64,000 bases of DNA from Eupeodes corollae (taxonomy: Eukaryota > Arthropoda > Insecta > Diptera > Syrphidae), in NCBI RefSeq assembly GCF_945859685.1, contig NC_079148.1, forward strand, positions 7,068,001-7,132,000. Direction: 5' to 3'. Under the pieces are notes generated by a model, which worked only from the letters and a program-made list of their open reading frames with translations, was not told the DNA's origin and did not search any database. The position numbers and the translations under genes are program-made. This document shows, in pieces, positions 12,290 through 22,060 of this stretch. Position 1 is the first letter of the stretch; each line of letters opens with the position of its first letter.

Positions 12290-13080
12290 TCATAGAAAAC
12301 TATAGTAAACTTTTTCTCTCTTGTTTGTGTTTTTTTTTTTTACATAAAAACATCAAAACTTTTACTTTGGAGAATTGACATTTCAATTTTCTTTTGTATT
12401 CTGATTATTTATGTCATGAAGTACCGAATTCTATTGAAGAATCATTTGACAGTTGTCTTGTCACTTTTGATTTTAAAAGTTTTCTTATCTACTCAATGTT
12501 TGTCATAGGAAACAATAGTGGTTTTTAATAACTACACATGTTTTACTGTCTTTTATTTGTTTGTTTATATAAACGTCAAAATCGTAACTTTGGAGAATTG
12601 ACATTTATATATCAAAAACAAATGTTAAATTGTTTGTTATGGCGATAAGAATCTTCTTAATCTGAATATTTACAAAAGTGGTAGTTTTTGTACGATGAAG
12701 GTAGAGGTTGGTGAAGAAAAGTTTTGAGTTTGACACTTAAAGAAACTTCTACATGCCTTAGTCAAAATGTACATTTGTCCCAAGAATTCAGTTGATTGCA
12801 AAGGGAGTCTCTTATGTTGTCTGCCCAATGCTTGTCAAACTCAATACTGGTTTTTAACAATCAGATATTTTGACGTCTTACGGTTTTCTTTTTTTTAAAC
12901 CGTCAAAATCGTAAAGTTGATATCAATGCACTTTAAACAAATTTGACGAACAGAGTTTGTGTAAATGGTTCTAGTTCATGTAACAACCAAATTTTGTAAG
13001 CAGATTTTTTATGTCATAAATTATAAATTTTTTCTGAATCATCTGTCAGTTTTTGTCAATGCTTTGAAGAATTGACAATG
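12290..13080. repeat. Diverged tandem repeats rich in TGACA/TGTCA
   Basis: The block CTTTGGAGAATTGACATTT occurs at about 12364 and 12590. Looser versions (GTCAAAATCGTAA followed by GTTGA; TTTGAAGAATTGACA) lie near 12905 and 13065. Units are roughly 225-300 bp and strongly diverged. A headless SINE body (12680-12850) sits inside. Confidence 0.5.
12665..12855 (-). repeat. SINE body, copy lacking the tRNA head
   Basis: Read on the minus strand this shares its body with the SINE at 25391-25606. Shared blocks are ATTGGGCAG, ACAACATAAG-GACT, TTTGCA-TCAACTG-ATTCTT, CATTT, CAAACTCA-AACTTT and GTACAAAAACT. The tRNA-like head is missing; the sequence beyond ATTGGGCAG is unrelated. Confidence 0.6.
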
Positions 13081-13160
13081 ATGTATGATTCTTACGAACA
13101 TTTTATTATTATCATCTGGCAGTTATCTGTTATTTTTGACGTTAATACATTTACTAAGCG

Positions 13161-13200
13161 TAGTACCCGTGGCATGATGGTTAGTGCGTTGGACTGTCTG
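13161..13200 (+). repeat. tRNA-like SINE head fragment
   Basis: CCCGTGGCATGATGGTTAGT followed by GCGTTGGACTGTC resembles the 5' part of a tRNA with its A box (TGGCATGATGG, one mismatch to the consensus). It matches the head of the SINE at 25590-25606. No B box follows, so it is a fragment and not a tRNA gene. Confidence 0.5.
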
Positions 13201-13270
13201 TTGATTAAGGGAAACTACAGGTTATCAATTAACAAGTACTGGGACCGCAAGATCCGGTCAGTTAATTCCA

Positions 13271-14870
13271 GTGACCCTAGTATGTTCCCCAAAATCAACA
13301 ATTTATTCAGAAAAAAAAAATGATAATGACCTTCCGTGTCTGAAACTCCAAAGAACTGAAGAGAACAGAGACGTACTCAGAACAGCGCAAATAGATCCAG
13401 AAGAAGCCATATTTGACAATGAATTTTGCATAATTGAAGATCCGAAGGAAAAAGTGGAGGCGGTGGGAGCTGCTTTGCAGCAAGTGTACAAGGTGAATGT
13501 TAGCATTCGCCCCAACCACGACCTGGAAAACAGAGCCCTACTTAATCACTTTTACCTCCGAAATGATATCACACAATCGCGATGTGAGAACCACGGTTTC
13601 AAGCGGTTCAATGACGATTCCGTGGCAAATGCCATAATCGCCGAGCAAACGGAACCAATTAAAAACATAAAGTCAGCAGGTGTCGATGGTTATTCAACTT
13701 TGTACTAAGACATTTACCGATGGAGTTAATTGACATTTACACCACACTCTTCAATAATGCACTGAATAATGCATATTATCCAGTGCATTGGAAGACCGCT
13801 GTGGTTCATCCTCTCCCGAAAAAGGGAAAGGACAACTCCAACCCGTCAAACCATCGGTCGATAAGTCTTCTTCCGAGCATCAGCAAAGTTTTCATAAAGA
13901 TCATCATCAACAGGGCTCTGAATAAGTGAGCTGCGGACAACAAAATAATTCCGGATAAACAGTTCGGGTTGAAGGCGGGTCATGACACAATTTATGCTGC
14001 GTCTAAACTCGTTCCTGATATCCAATGGAATAAATCAAAACAATAATACACAGGTGCTGTTCTGGTTGATTTGGAAAAGGCCTTTGACACGGTATGGTTA
14101 GAGGGTCTTTACCTAAAACTGAGCAGGCTTGGCATAAGCAAGCCGTTGTTGTATATACTTTATGATATGCTTAACGGTAGAAAGTTTGTTGCCAAAAATG
14201 GCAATGCAACTTCTACCACAACACTCTTAATTAAAAATGGTCTTCAACAAGGAGCGGTAAATTCGCCGATTCTCTTCAGCATTTACACCAGCGATCTGAT
14301 AGGTAATCTTACAAAGGCAATACGCCGACCATCTAATTGCTTACAAAATGGCCCGAAAGGTTGAGGTTATTAGAATTCTCTTGCAGCGTGATTTCGAAAA
14401 GATTCGGCGATATTGCGACGACTGGAAACGACGACTGGAAACTGAAAATAAATGTCCAGACATCGGGGACAATTTTCTCCCGGACTCCGTTGGCTAGGGC
14501 CACGAGGAATACGTGCAAGATGGTCATCGTTGATCTTCACGGGCAGCCATTATCGAGCAAAAGTGTAGTGAAGTACCTCGGTAACTGGTTAGATCAGTAT
14601 TTATATTTCGACAGACATAAAAATGCTGCTCTGACTAGGGCCAGAGGAGCTTTCATTCTGACGAAACGGCTGTCGGCTTGACCCCAGAGTGAAGATAATT
14701 TGCTACATGGGGGCATTTTATACGAACGATGAGTATTTTGAAAGTGCACGCTTGAGCGGATTTATTGCACCAAAGGCATTCATCTTGTTAGACAGATGTG
14801 GTCTCATACAGGATAGATTGGCAGTTCCGCTAATCTACCACATCAGACGTCGTGGTTCCTAAAAAATAGG
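13271..14870 (+). pseudogene. Dead non-LTR retrotransposon (reverse transcriptase fragments)
   Basis: Four + frames in different phases together resemble a LINE ORF2. 13271-13708 encodes a linker before the RT with KNIKSAGVDGYSTL (the RT 0 region, family form K-SPG-DGI). 13720-13929 has WKTAVVHPLPKKGKDNSNPS and NHRSISLLPSISKVF (RT motifs 1-2). 14071-14364 has LVDLEKAFDTVWLEGL (motif A) and GLQQGAVNSPILFSIY (motif B). In another phase the catalytic box reads QYADHLIAY at 14318-14344, so the second Asp of YADD is changed to His. Further thumb sequence continues to about 14690 and UTR-like sequence to 14870. Stops, frameshifts and the YADH change show it is inactive. Its clade (jockey, LOA or I group) is uncertain. 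Confidence 0.85.
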
Positions 14871-14999
14871 TTTACTGCAAACTTAATTTTAAGTGAGTTT
14901 AGATTCTCAAGCTTTTCAAGAAGATTGATTCAAGATGCCAAATGAATTAAAAAAGTGTATGATAGTAATAATTTCAAATTACATTTACATCAAATTTCT

Positions 15000-15420
15000 G
15001 AAACATCTAAAATTTAAAACCCTTCTAAACTAAATTTCCGTTTTAAACTACATTAAAGTTAAAAAATTCTATAATGATATGAAATCAACTCTTGAAACTG
15101 GCGCCCAACGCGGAACCTAATCTTTTCAAAAGTTAGTTTTAAACCTTTCTGGTAAGCTAGTTTAGCACCTTATATAGATTCTTAAAATGTGCTCTGCATT
15201 TGTTTGATTGGATGGTAGCCAAGCGGAACTTATTATTTTAACAAAAGTTCCCAATGCTGAAGTTAGCACAAGTTCATTTCACTCTATCGATCTGGAGTGT
15301 CCCTAATACAAGTACACTACTTTTCCTTATAATTTGTAATAGTCATTGGGAAATTTATTCAATACAATGATGAATTTATTTGATATTCTTAAAACTGGCG
15401 CCCAACGCGGAACCTTTTAT
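15000..15420 (+). repeat. Tandem monomers with tRNA-Lys PBS-like box, locus 1
   Basis: The box CTGGCGCCCAACGCGGAACC occurs at 15098 and again at 15395, 297 bp apart. A diverged version (TGGTAGCCAAGCGGAACTTA) lies near 15214. Flanks share AAAGTT and CTTAAAA motifs. The first 12 bases, TGGCGCCCAACG, are the complement of the 3' end of tRNA-Lys including CCA. That is the form of a retroelement primer-binding site, but no LTR, gag or pol lies next to it. Confidence 0.6.
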
Positions 15421-15839
15421 TTTATATAATTCATATCAACACTTAATGGTAACATATTTTTTCAGTTATAGACTCAAAATCAATATGTTCTTTTTCAAAA
15501 TCCTGTCCTCTTATTGCTTGAACTGTTTCAACATGTCATGTTTCAAAAATTATCCTCTCAAGTAACTAACAATCTTCTACTACTTCCACCCACTAATTTA
15601 ATTCTATCTTCCTGAAACGGCTGTCTAATTTTGATTTCATTTCTGATTCGCAATATAACAATATGAACTGCGCATCACAGATAATATGAAAAGATAAGCA
15701 ACTTCAAAAATGACGGGTTATTTTATTCCGCAAATTAATGCCCTACTAAATCATCAAACTGGCAACTTTTATGAATGAGTCTCTCCTCCAATTATAATGC
15801 AACATTAATGCGTAACTATGCAACTGCATATAGTGCTTG
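15421..15839. other. AT-rich non-coding DNA
   Basis: Nothing recognisable is present: short AT-rich open frames only, with no motif or repeat of note. Confidence 0.5.
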
Positions 15840-16780
15840 TATTTATGCTGCAACAACAATAACTGAATTGAAACTAGCGCTAAAGCCGACGATGACGGAG
15901 CAGTGCAAAAGCGGCGGCGCGGTGCGGCGACGGCGTTGAAAGCAAATCATCATCATCGTCGTCAAAAGCGATGATTTTCTTATGTTGTAAAAGATTATGA
16001 GGTAAAAATGAAAATCCTGTCTCGAATTTAGTAGCAATTTAAATCGCGCATTCACAACTTTGATGTCTACACTTTATACACACTGCAGCGCCACTGCATT
16101 GCGCCGTCACAGCCGTCTCACCGTTCCTCCGTCATGCCGTTGTATATGCGCAATGCAAATGCCAGTGATTCGCCAAGCCGAACCATACACAAATATTACA
16201 ACCTCGAAGCTTGAAGAACATACATTAAAATGGTATTTCGAATTATTTAGTGCGATTGTTGCTCAAAAGTAGATCATGAGCTTTAGAGAGGCATCGCAAG
16301 TCAAGTCATATAGAAATTGATAGGAATTGCGCATCGATTTAGGTTGCTGCATGTAATTTTTGAAATTACTATACGCTTGTAATTCCATCATCAACGACGA
16401 AATACATAAAGTTTTAAATGTTCAAATGTTGTAAATGCTTAATAAATGGGGAGCGCAGCGGCGGGAGAGCGCAGAAGGCAGAACCGTGCAGTGGAACTGG
16501 GCGATTAATTGTTGCAAAGCAACTCTCTATTTCTGCCTTCGACAACGAAGCCTATACCCACGAGGATTTTCTACACGTCATATGTTATGAAGAAGACAAT
16601 GAGTAAGGCTTTACACAAAGACTCAAGACGTTGGTTGTTGTTCAACCAAGAAGAAAACCATTGCCGTGCTAGAGCAATTATTATCTATGCAGCTATTTGA
16701 AAGACTTTATAAGACGAGCTGGTTGATTCATTAGAAAAGGCGCGCGCGCAATGCGCATGTTTGCGTTGCGAAAATAAAAT
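15840..16780. promoter_or_regulatory. GC-richer island, candidate regulatory region
   Basis: This has GCGGCGGCGCGGTGCGGCGACGGCG near 15910, CATCATCATCGTCGTC near 15945, GCAGCGCCACTGCATTGCGCCGTC near 16085, GGAGCGCAGCGGCGGGAGAGCGC near 16449 and GGCGCGCGCGCAATGCGC near 16739. No open frame shows a domain. The alternation of GC-rich islands with AT-rich repeats recurs along the window. Confidence 0.25.
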
Positions 16781-17509
16781 TTGAATTATTTCACTTAAGT
16801 GAGATTTTGAAATGGAAAAGAAGATAACAAAAAATTTGTTCAACTCATATTCGCTAAATTAAATGTTCATTGTGAGTAGAAGGTAGTTTTTTGTTTGTTT
16901 TGTTTATAAAGGGTGTTTTTTTATGACAAACTTTATTCGAATGAAAATCTTCTGGAGCGACAGCTGGATCGAACGTAGTCTAATTTGGGAAAAATTCTTG
17001 CTGACTTTTTCCAACATTCTGAATATCGGCTTTATGGCGATGAATGTTGCCCTCCAAGTATTACATTGCTTTAAGCTTATAGGCAGCTGAAACTAGCGAC
17101 TTTACATATCCCAACAGAAAATGGGTTGAAAATCGCACGATCTAGGCGGTAAACTCAAAGGTCCGTAACGTACAACTTTTTCAAACGCTTCCATCAATAA
17201 ATCAATTGTGGGGCGAGACTTCTTGATGAAACCACATGTCCTCCACATCATGGTTGTTAAATTGATAAATTATGAAGTCAGAAATCATGGGTCCTTATTA
17301 GTCCCCATCAACTGTAACGTTCTGGCCAGTATAGTTTTGAGGATTATCATCACTTTGAATTCGGAGGGTTTTCTTTATTGACGTTACATTTAACTAAAAG
17401 TGAGCTTCATCGCTTAACTGTAAAATAGACTCGGTTCGCGATAGCGACTTCAAACTGAATTATAATTGTGTAGGCATTACTTTATTAATTTTGAAATGCC
17501 TTGGGTCCT

Positions 17510-18100
17510 CAGATCTATTAAGTGCCTGGACATAGAGCCTCAACTACTCCTATGCTTGATCGGTTGCGGTTTCCAGCTATGTGTTTGAGCTCCTTCCAGC
17601 TCTTTCTCAATCTCGCCAATTCCTCCTCGACTGTTCTTTTCCACGTGCTTCTTGGTCTCCCGACTGTTTTGCCTTCTTGAGTGATTGGATTCTACTGCAT
17701 TGATTGTCCCGCAATGCAGCCATCAACTTTTCGAAACGTTTGTCTAATCCACTGCCACTTGCCTGGACGAGTTCCTGACCAGTTCTCCTATACAGTTCTT
17801 CAATTCATAAACGATTTGGCCAGAAAACCCTTGAAATGTTTCGTAGGCACCTATTAGTGGAGGTATACAATTGTCTAATAATACGTATAAGGATCCGACG
17901 TTTGAACGGAACAGTCGTAGCTTTTGAGCAATGTTTATCTGAGAGGATGACTGGGTGAGGTTCCGAAACTGAAGATCTTAGTTTTTCCCATTATCCTATG
18001 AGAGAGCAGATATATTGTTAGAGTCCATCTCATTCCTCAGTTTCCTGTCATAAATAGAATTGGTGACAGAATGCAGCCTTACTCGACTCCACTTTGAGCT
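17510..18100 (-). pseudogene. LINE C-terminal fragment nested in the 16909 element
   Basis: Minus-strand translation of about 17770-17550 gives KWQWIRQTFRKVDGCIAGQS, one stop, then NPITQEGKTVGRPRSTWKR, TVEEELARLRKSWKELKHIA and GNRNRSS. This is the conserved tail of a common animal LINE reverse transcriptase group (W-W-GHTLRK, GRPR-TW-RT, W-E---A--R-RW). Upstream sequence to about 18100 is a decayed thumb region. The fragment interrupts the transposon and lies directly against the MITE at 18104. Confidence 0.75.
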
Positions 18101-18103
18101 TTA

Positions 18104-18355
18104 TGACTGAAACACAAACACGCTTCAGCCTCGGCTTCTTCTGACCTTTACGAGTTCAGCCATAGGAATTCAATGCATGCTATCACAATGAAGCGTCTAC
18201 CTCACGTTTCATTTGACAATCGTAAGGAAATAACGTAATGTTACGTAATGTGACCCCAAACCGAAGCTCTACGTCAAAATTTCTGAATATTTGGTTTGTC
18301 TGACAGCACAACAACCGTGAAAAAGTCAACAAGCAAAATACATTTGCTTTTGAGC
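18104..18355. mobile_element. MITE family A, copy 2 (right end missing)
   Basis: The left end TGACTGAAACACAAACACGC is followed by the family interior (GTTCAGCCATAGG, AATTCAATGCATGCTATCAC, CGTAAGGAAA-AACGTAATG, TTTGTCTGACAGC-CAACA). Similarity fades at about 18355, before the GGCCCACCGTAACGCAG block and the right terminal repeat. Confidence 0.8.
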
Positions 18356-18629
18356 TTCTTCCGCGATAAATTTAATTGGTTCGATTTTAAAATTCATATT
18401 TTTTTTTTAAATTTTGAGAAAAAATATCAGCTGCTAATGACAGAAGTGCCTTTTTATGATCAATACAGGAGGATCTAGTAAAGAATCCTGCTTGTTCAGT
18501 CTATTCAAGTGTTGCTTCGAGGTGTGTTGCTAAACCAATCTAAAAATAAATCACTTGACAGCTGTCAAAATGGCCATTAGCAGTGTTGCCAACTTAAAGT
18601 TCTATATTTCAAATTAAAAAAACACCCTT

Positions 18630-19499
18630 TATAAACTCATAAGACATTGCACGCTAACTGATTAAATCACTAGACCTACAAAAGCATATGTTGGAAATGT
18701 TTTGCAAAACCCTTTACGCAGCCGCCTTACATGTTTTGCATGGTATAATTTTGACGCTTTCGCAAAAAGTTATTAAGATTTTTTATTTTTTTATAACATA
18801 CCTAACTGCAAACAAGCCATCGTAAATAGTGTTTATTGAAATTGGAATTTAATTGGATGTTTTGTTGTTGGTTATTTGCTGCTGGGCTCTTTGGAAAGGC
18901 CTTTGGGTCTGACGGAGTGCAAAGTTGTTTTAATTAAGGCTATGGGTAGGTAATTAGTGCGATGTATGTGATCATACGAGTATAATATTCTTTCTAAAAG
19001 GCGGAAATGCTTGAGTTTGCTTGAAGCAAAAATGTTTTGTTTAATTAAATCGAGGTCAGAGCAGTTGTATTTTAATAGACGTTTTTATTTTAAGATTTAA
19101 TGATTCTTTACTATTGAAGCAAGGAAGTGTATTGGTTTTTTTCAAGCCTTGAAATACTCTTGAGAGTGTTGAAGATAGACAAGTACTTAGATGTTAGTGC
19201 GTTATTTTCCTATGACTTTCTAAATATTAGGTCAATGGGAGTTTTTAATTTCTAGGAAGTCATCCAGCTTACTATCTCAATTGATGTTGAAGTTTTATGA
19301 GCATCCGAATATGGGCTGTTTATTTATAATCTGCTTGCTATAGAATTATACACTTCATAAAATTAAACTTGATTCAAAGGAAACTTTTATATTAACTAGT
19401 AGTAATAAATAACTACAAGAAAATTCTGCATGGAATTGTTATCGACCTCGAAGCAAAATAAAGGATGTTCGCTTAATATTTCAATACAAAAATAAGGTT
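18630..19499. other. AT-rich non-coding DNA
   Basis: No gene or repeat is recognised. A moderately GC-richer patch (GCTGCTGGGCTCTTTGGAAAGG) lies at about 18880-18900. Confidence 0.5.
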
Positions 19500-19700
19500 T
19501 AGAGTTATTTGGCGCCCAATGCGAAACTTCAACAAATAGTTATTTAGCTATTTCTCAACGTTCTTAAAATTATAACTTGTTCACAATCCTACATGAAGCA
19601 TATATAACATTTTATAAAATGCTTGAAAACTATTTAAATTTAAATGGCGCCCAATACGAGGTAAATAATTTTAATAAAAATTTCAATCATCACACCAAAA
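19500..19700 (+). repeat. Tandem monomers with tRNA-Lys PBS-like box, locus 2
   Basis: TGGCGCCCAATGCGAAACTT (19510) and TGGCGCCCAATACGAGG (19645) lie 135 bp apart in AT-rich sequence. The first ten bases are unchanged from the other loci, while the remainder is diverged. Confidence 0.6.
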
Positions 19701-19764
19701 ACTTAAATGTGTAACTTATTTAAAAAAAAGCTATATCGATGGTTACTGGCTTTTGATGGGTGTA

Positions 19765-21090
19765 CTATGTTTTATAATACTTAAATGTGGACAATAAATG
19801 AAGCACTGTCCTGTGGGTGTGGACTCGAAAACTTTCCATGCGCTCTACGTGACCCAGCCATCTTAGTCGTTGGACTTTTATCCTTCTGGCTAAGTCGTCG
19901 TTCCATCTTCTCCTCCACTCCCCATCGATGCATACGGGAACGTAGATCAAACGAAGAACTTTTCTCTCGAACCGACCCAAGGCTTCTGCACCGTATAGCA
20001 GAACGGGGATGATAAGGGTCTTATGTAGCAACACTTTGGTCCTTCGAGAGGACTTTCCCATTCAATTGCTTTCTTAGTCCAAAGAAACAGCGGTTAGCAA
20101 GAGTTATTCTTCGTTAGATCTCAGCACTGGTGCTGTTTTCGGCGTGTACAGCGGAGCCTAGGTAGACGAAGTCCTTGACTACCTCAAAGTTACGTCTGTC
20201 GATGGTGACGTTTTGACAAAGACGTCGGTGTTTTATGTCCTTTCTTGACGACAGATGTACTTTATTTTGGCCTCATTAACTGTTAAAACCATTTTTTGCC
20301 GCCTCTGCCCCATTGACATCACGCTGAGTTCTTCCGATTATGTGAATGTCAGCAGCACATGCTAGTAATTGGACAGTCTTTGAAAGATAGTGCCTTTAGT
20401 GTTGACGTGTGAGCTCTGCACTATTCTTTCAAGTACGATGTTAAAAAAATAGCATGACATCGCATCACTTTGTCTAAAACCTTTTTTGACATCGAAAGGT
20501 TTTGCTAAGTTGTTTCCAACCTTTATTTTTTCTTGGTGATGTTGCCACTGGTTTTCGATACATAGTGTTGGCGGCGGAGACTTCGAGAGAGGTTACTTGT
20601 AACTCGGTCGGAAAAGGATTTAGCGATCTTTTGCGATTGTAGCCGTTTGACGTTGTACGTTCTCCCAGTACCTCCCTGTTTTGCCTTGGGTCTTGAAACC
20701 CAAAGTGCTACCTTGGCTACAACGAGGTAGTGGTCCGAGTCGTTGTTAGCTCCTCGGAAAGATCGGACATATGATGCTGGAAGCGTGTCTGGCGTCGATC
20801 GCAATATGGTCAATCTGGTTGACGGAAGATTGATCTGGAGAAATCTAAGTTCCTTTGTGAATGTTGAGGTGTGGAAAACGCGTACCCATGAGGTTTCGCC
20901 CCCAAGGAAAATCTATGAGCCTGAATCCGATGTCGGAAGTGTTGTTGTGCAGGCTTTTTTCCCCGATTATTCCGCCAAAGATGTCTTCTCGTCGTAGCTT
21001 AGCATTAAAATTGCCCAGGACAATTTTAATATTGTAGCTAGGACACTGCTCATATGTTTTGTCTAAGAGCTCTAAAAACATATGCGTGCG
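19765..21090 (-). pseudogene. Dead RTE-like non-LTR retrotransposon (endonuclease and RT remnants)
   Basis: Read on the minus strand from 21081, the endonuclease shows IKIVLGNFNAKLRREDIFGG and GTRFPHLNIHKGT. Then, after frameshifts, come NQIDHIAIDARHASSI and VRSFRGANNDSDHYLVVAKV (20813-20700), the end of the endonuclease domain. At 20510-20340 it reads KVGNNLAKPFDVKKGFRQSD with FNIVLERIV (RT motif B region). In another phase it reads VQLLACAADIHIIGRTQRD, where the catalytic YADD is CAAD (20349-20360). Then follow RRNFEVVKDFVYLGSAVHAE and RRITLANRCFFGLRKQLN (thumb), ending at 20061-19765 with LIIPVLLYGAEAL and RLRWLGHVERM. Most of RT motifs 0-A are deleted near 20520. The order and motifs match the RTE/BovB-like insect elements. 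It is clearly inactive. Confidence 0.88.
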
Positions 21091-21469
21091 CGCATATGAG
21101 ACTAATGTTGCCGAATTTAGCCTTTAAAAGTGGGTGGATACCACACCCTCTAGAATTGTGTGTGCTCGAGCACTTACCACTCTACTAAATTTAATTATTT
21201 CACAACTCTTAAAAGCGTCAATTTTTATTCCTGCCTTGTGTATTCTTGTAGGTGGAAACCACGCCCCCTTAATCGAAAACTAAAACATTTAGATTTTTTT
21301 CCTTGCATCATAGAGTTACCAGTTCCAAGTTTCTGCGATGTGTACGAGTGCCTTATAATATCGATGATCGGTGAGTGAGCCAGTCAGTTACGGGTTTTGT
21401 ATCTCAGAGAATCTTTTGGTCCCGGATCTGAAATTAAGTAAGAAAGATGCCAGCAATTATTTTAGCAAG
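21091..21469. other. Non-coding DNA next to the RTE remnant
   Basis: A near-palindrome, CATATGCGTGCGCGCATATG, lies at 21079-21098. Two loosely similar strings (GTGGGTGGATACCACACCC at 21130, GTAGGTGGAAACCACGCCCC at 21249) suggest a worn duplication. No gene is seen. Confidence 0.4.
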
Positions 21470-22060
21470 TGTTGTAAATTTGAAGCTCCTGGCTTGGCCT
21501 GTTTGGAAGTGAGTTAAAGTAAACAATTTCAATAATTGCAAACAATAAATTATATAAAATCATTCTAGGTGGCGCTCAAAGCCAGGCTAGATATAAATTC
21601 ATATGTTCCCTTTCTCTCTTGAATTATCAAAAATCATTGTTCAATCGACCAGGGAGCAATATGAATTTGACGCTATTCACTTCAATATTTACAAGAAAAA
21701 AAAGAAAAAGTAAACGGTTTTAGGTGGCGCCCAACGCGGGGGCTCATGTTATTTAATGTGTCTCTTGAACTGTCAAAAATCGTTTTTTTATCAACCAATT
21801 ATCCCTATGAAATTCAAAAAAATTAATTGTAAGCAAAAAGTAAAAACAAAAGATTTTAAGTGGATGGCGCCCAACGTGATGCCTGATGTAATTTAATATA
21901 TGATCTCCCTCTCATGGACTGTCAAAAATAGTTGTTCGATTAACGAGTGAGCTATATAAGGTTGATTCATTCCGTTTAAATATATAAAAAAATACATTTT
22001 AGGTGGCGCCCAACGTGAAACACAATTCAATTTAATGTGTTCCTTTTCTCTCTGTAGAGA
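21470..22060 (+). repeat. Tandem array with tRNA-Lys PBS-like box, locus 3
   Basis: Four monomers of 139-155 bp have boxes at 21570 (TGGCGCTCAAAGCCAGG, diverged), 21725 (TGGCGCCCAACGCGGGGGCT), 21865 (TGGCGCCCAACGTGATGCC) and 22004 (TGGCGCCCAACGTGAAAC). Between the boxes the monomers share TTTAATGTGT with TCTCT, then AACTGTCAAAAAT-GTT, a TCAACCA/GACCA block and an A-rich run ending TTTTAGGTGGCGCC. The box at 21725 extends furthest along the complement of tRNA-Lys (GCGCCCAACG-GGGGCTC). Confidence 0.85.

Larger units (their letters stand above)
16909..18629 (-). mobile_element. Degenerate Tc1/mariner-superfamily element (SDEAHF type) with nested insertions
   Basis: The ends are inverted repeats AAGGGTGTTTTTTTA at 16909 and its complement at 18615-18629, each flanked by TA (in a wider TTTATAAA context). 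On the minus strand from about 17450 down to 16930, translated pieces read LSDEAHF, YTGQNVTVDGD, EDMWFHQEVSPHN, LLGYVKSLV and LEGNIHRH. These match, in order, the insect transposase family with SDEAHF, NVTVNGERY, DMWFQQDGATCHTA and DYFLWGYVKS motifs. The second catalytic Asp is lost (QQDG is now HQEV), and there are stops and frameshifts. The N-terminal half is replaced by a LINE fragment (17510-18100) and a MITE (18104-18355). The outer tail with TTGACAGCTGTCAAAATGGC remains at 18556-18575. Confidence 0.8.

Noticed and set aside
13161..13200. Possible tRNA gene
   Set aside because: A-box-like head only, with no B box or acceptor stem pairing; a SINE fragment explains it better.
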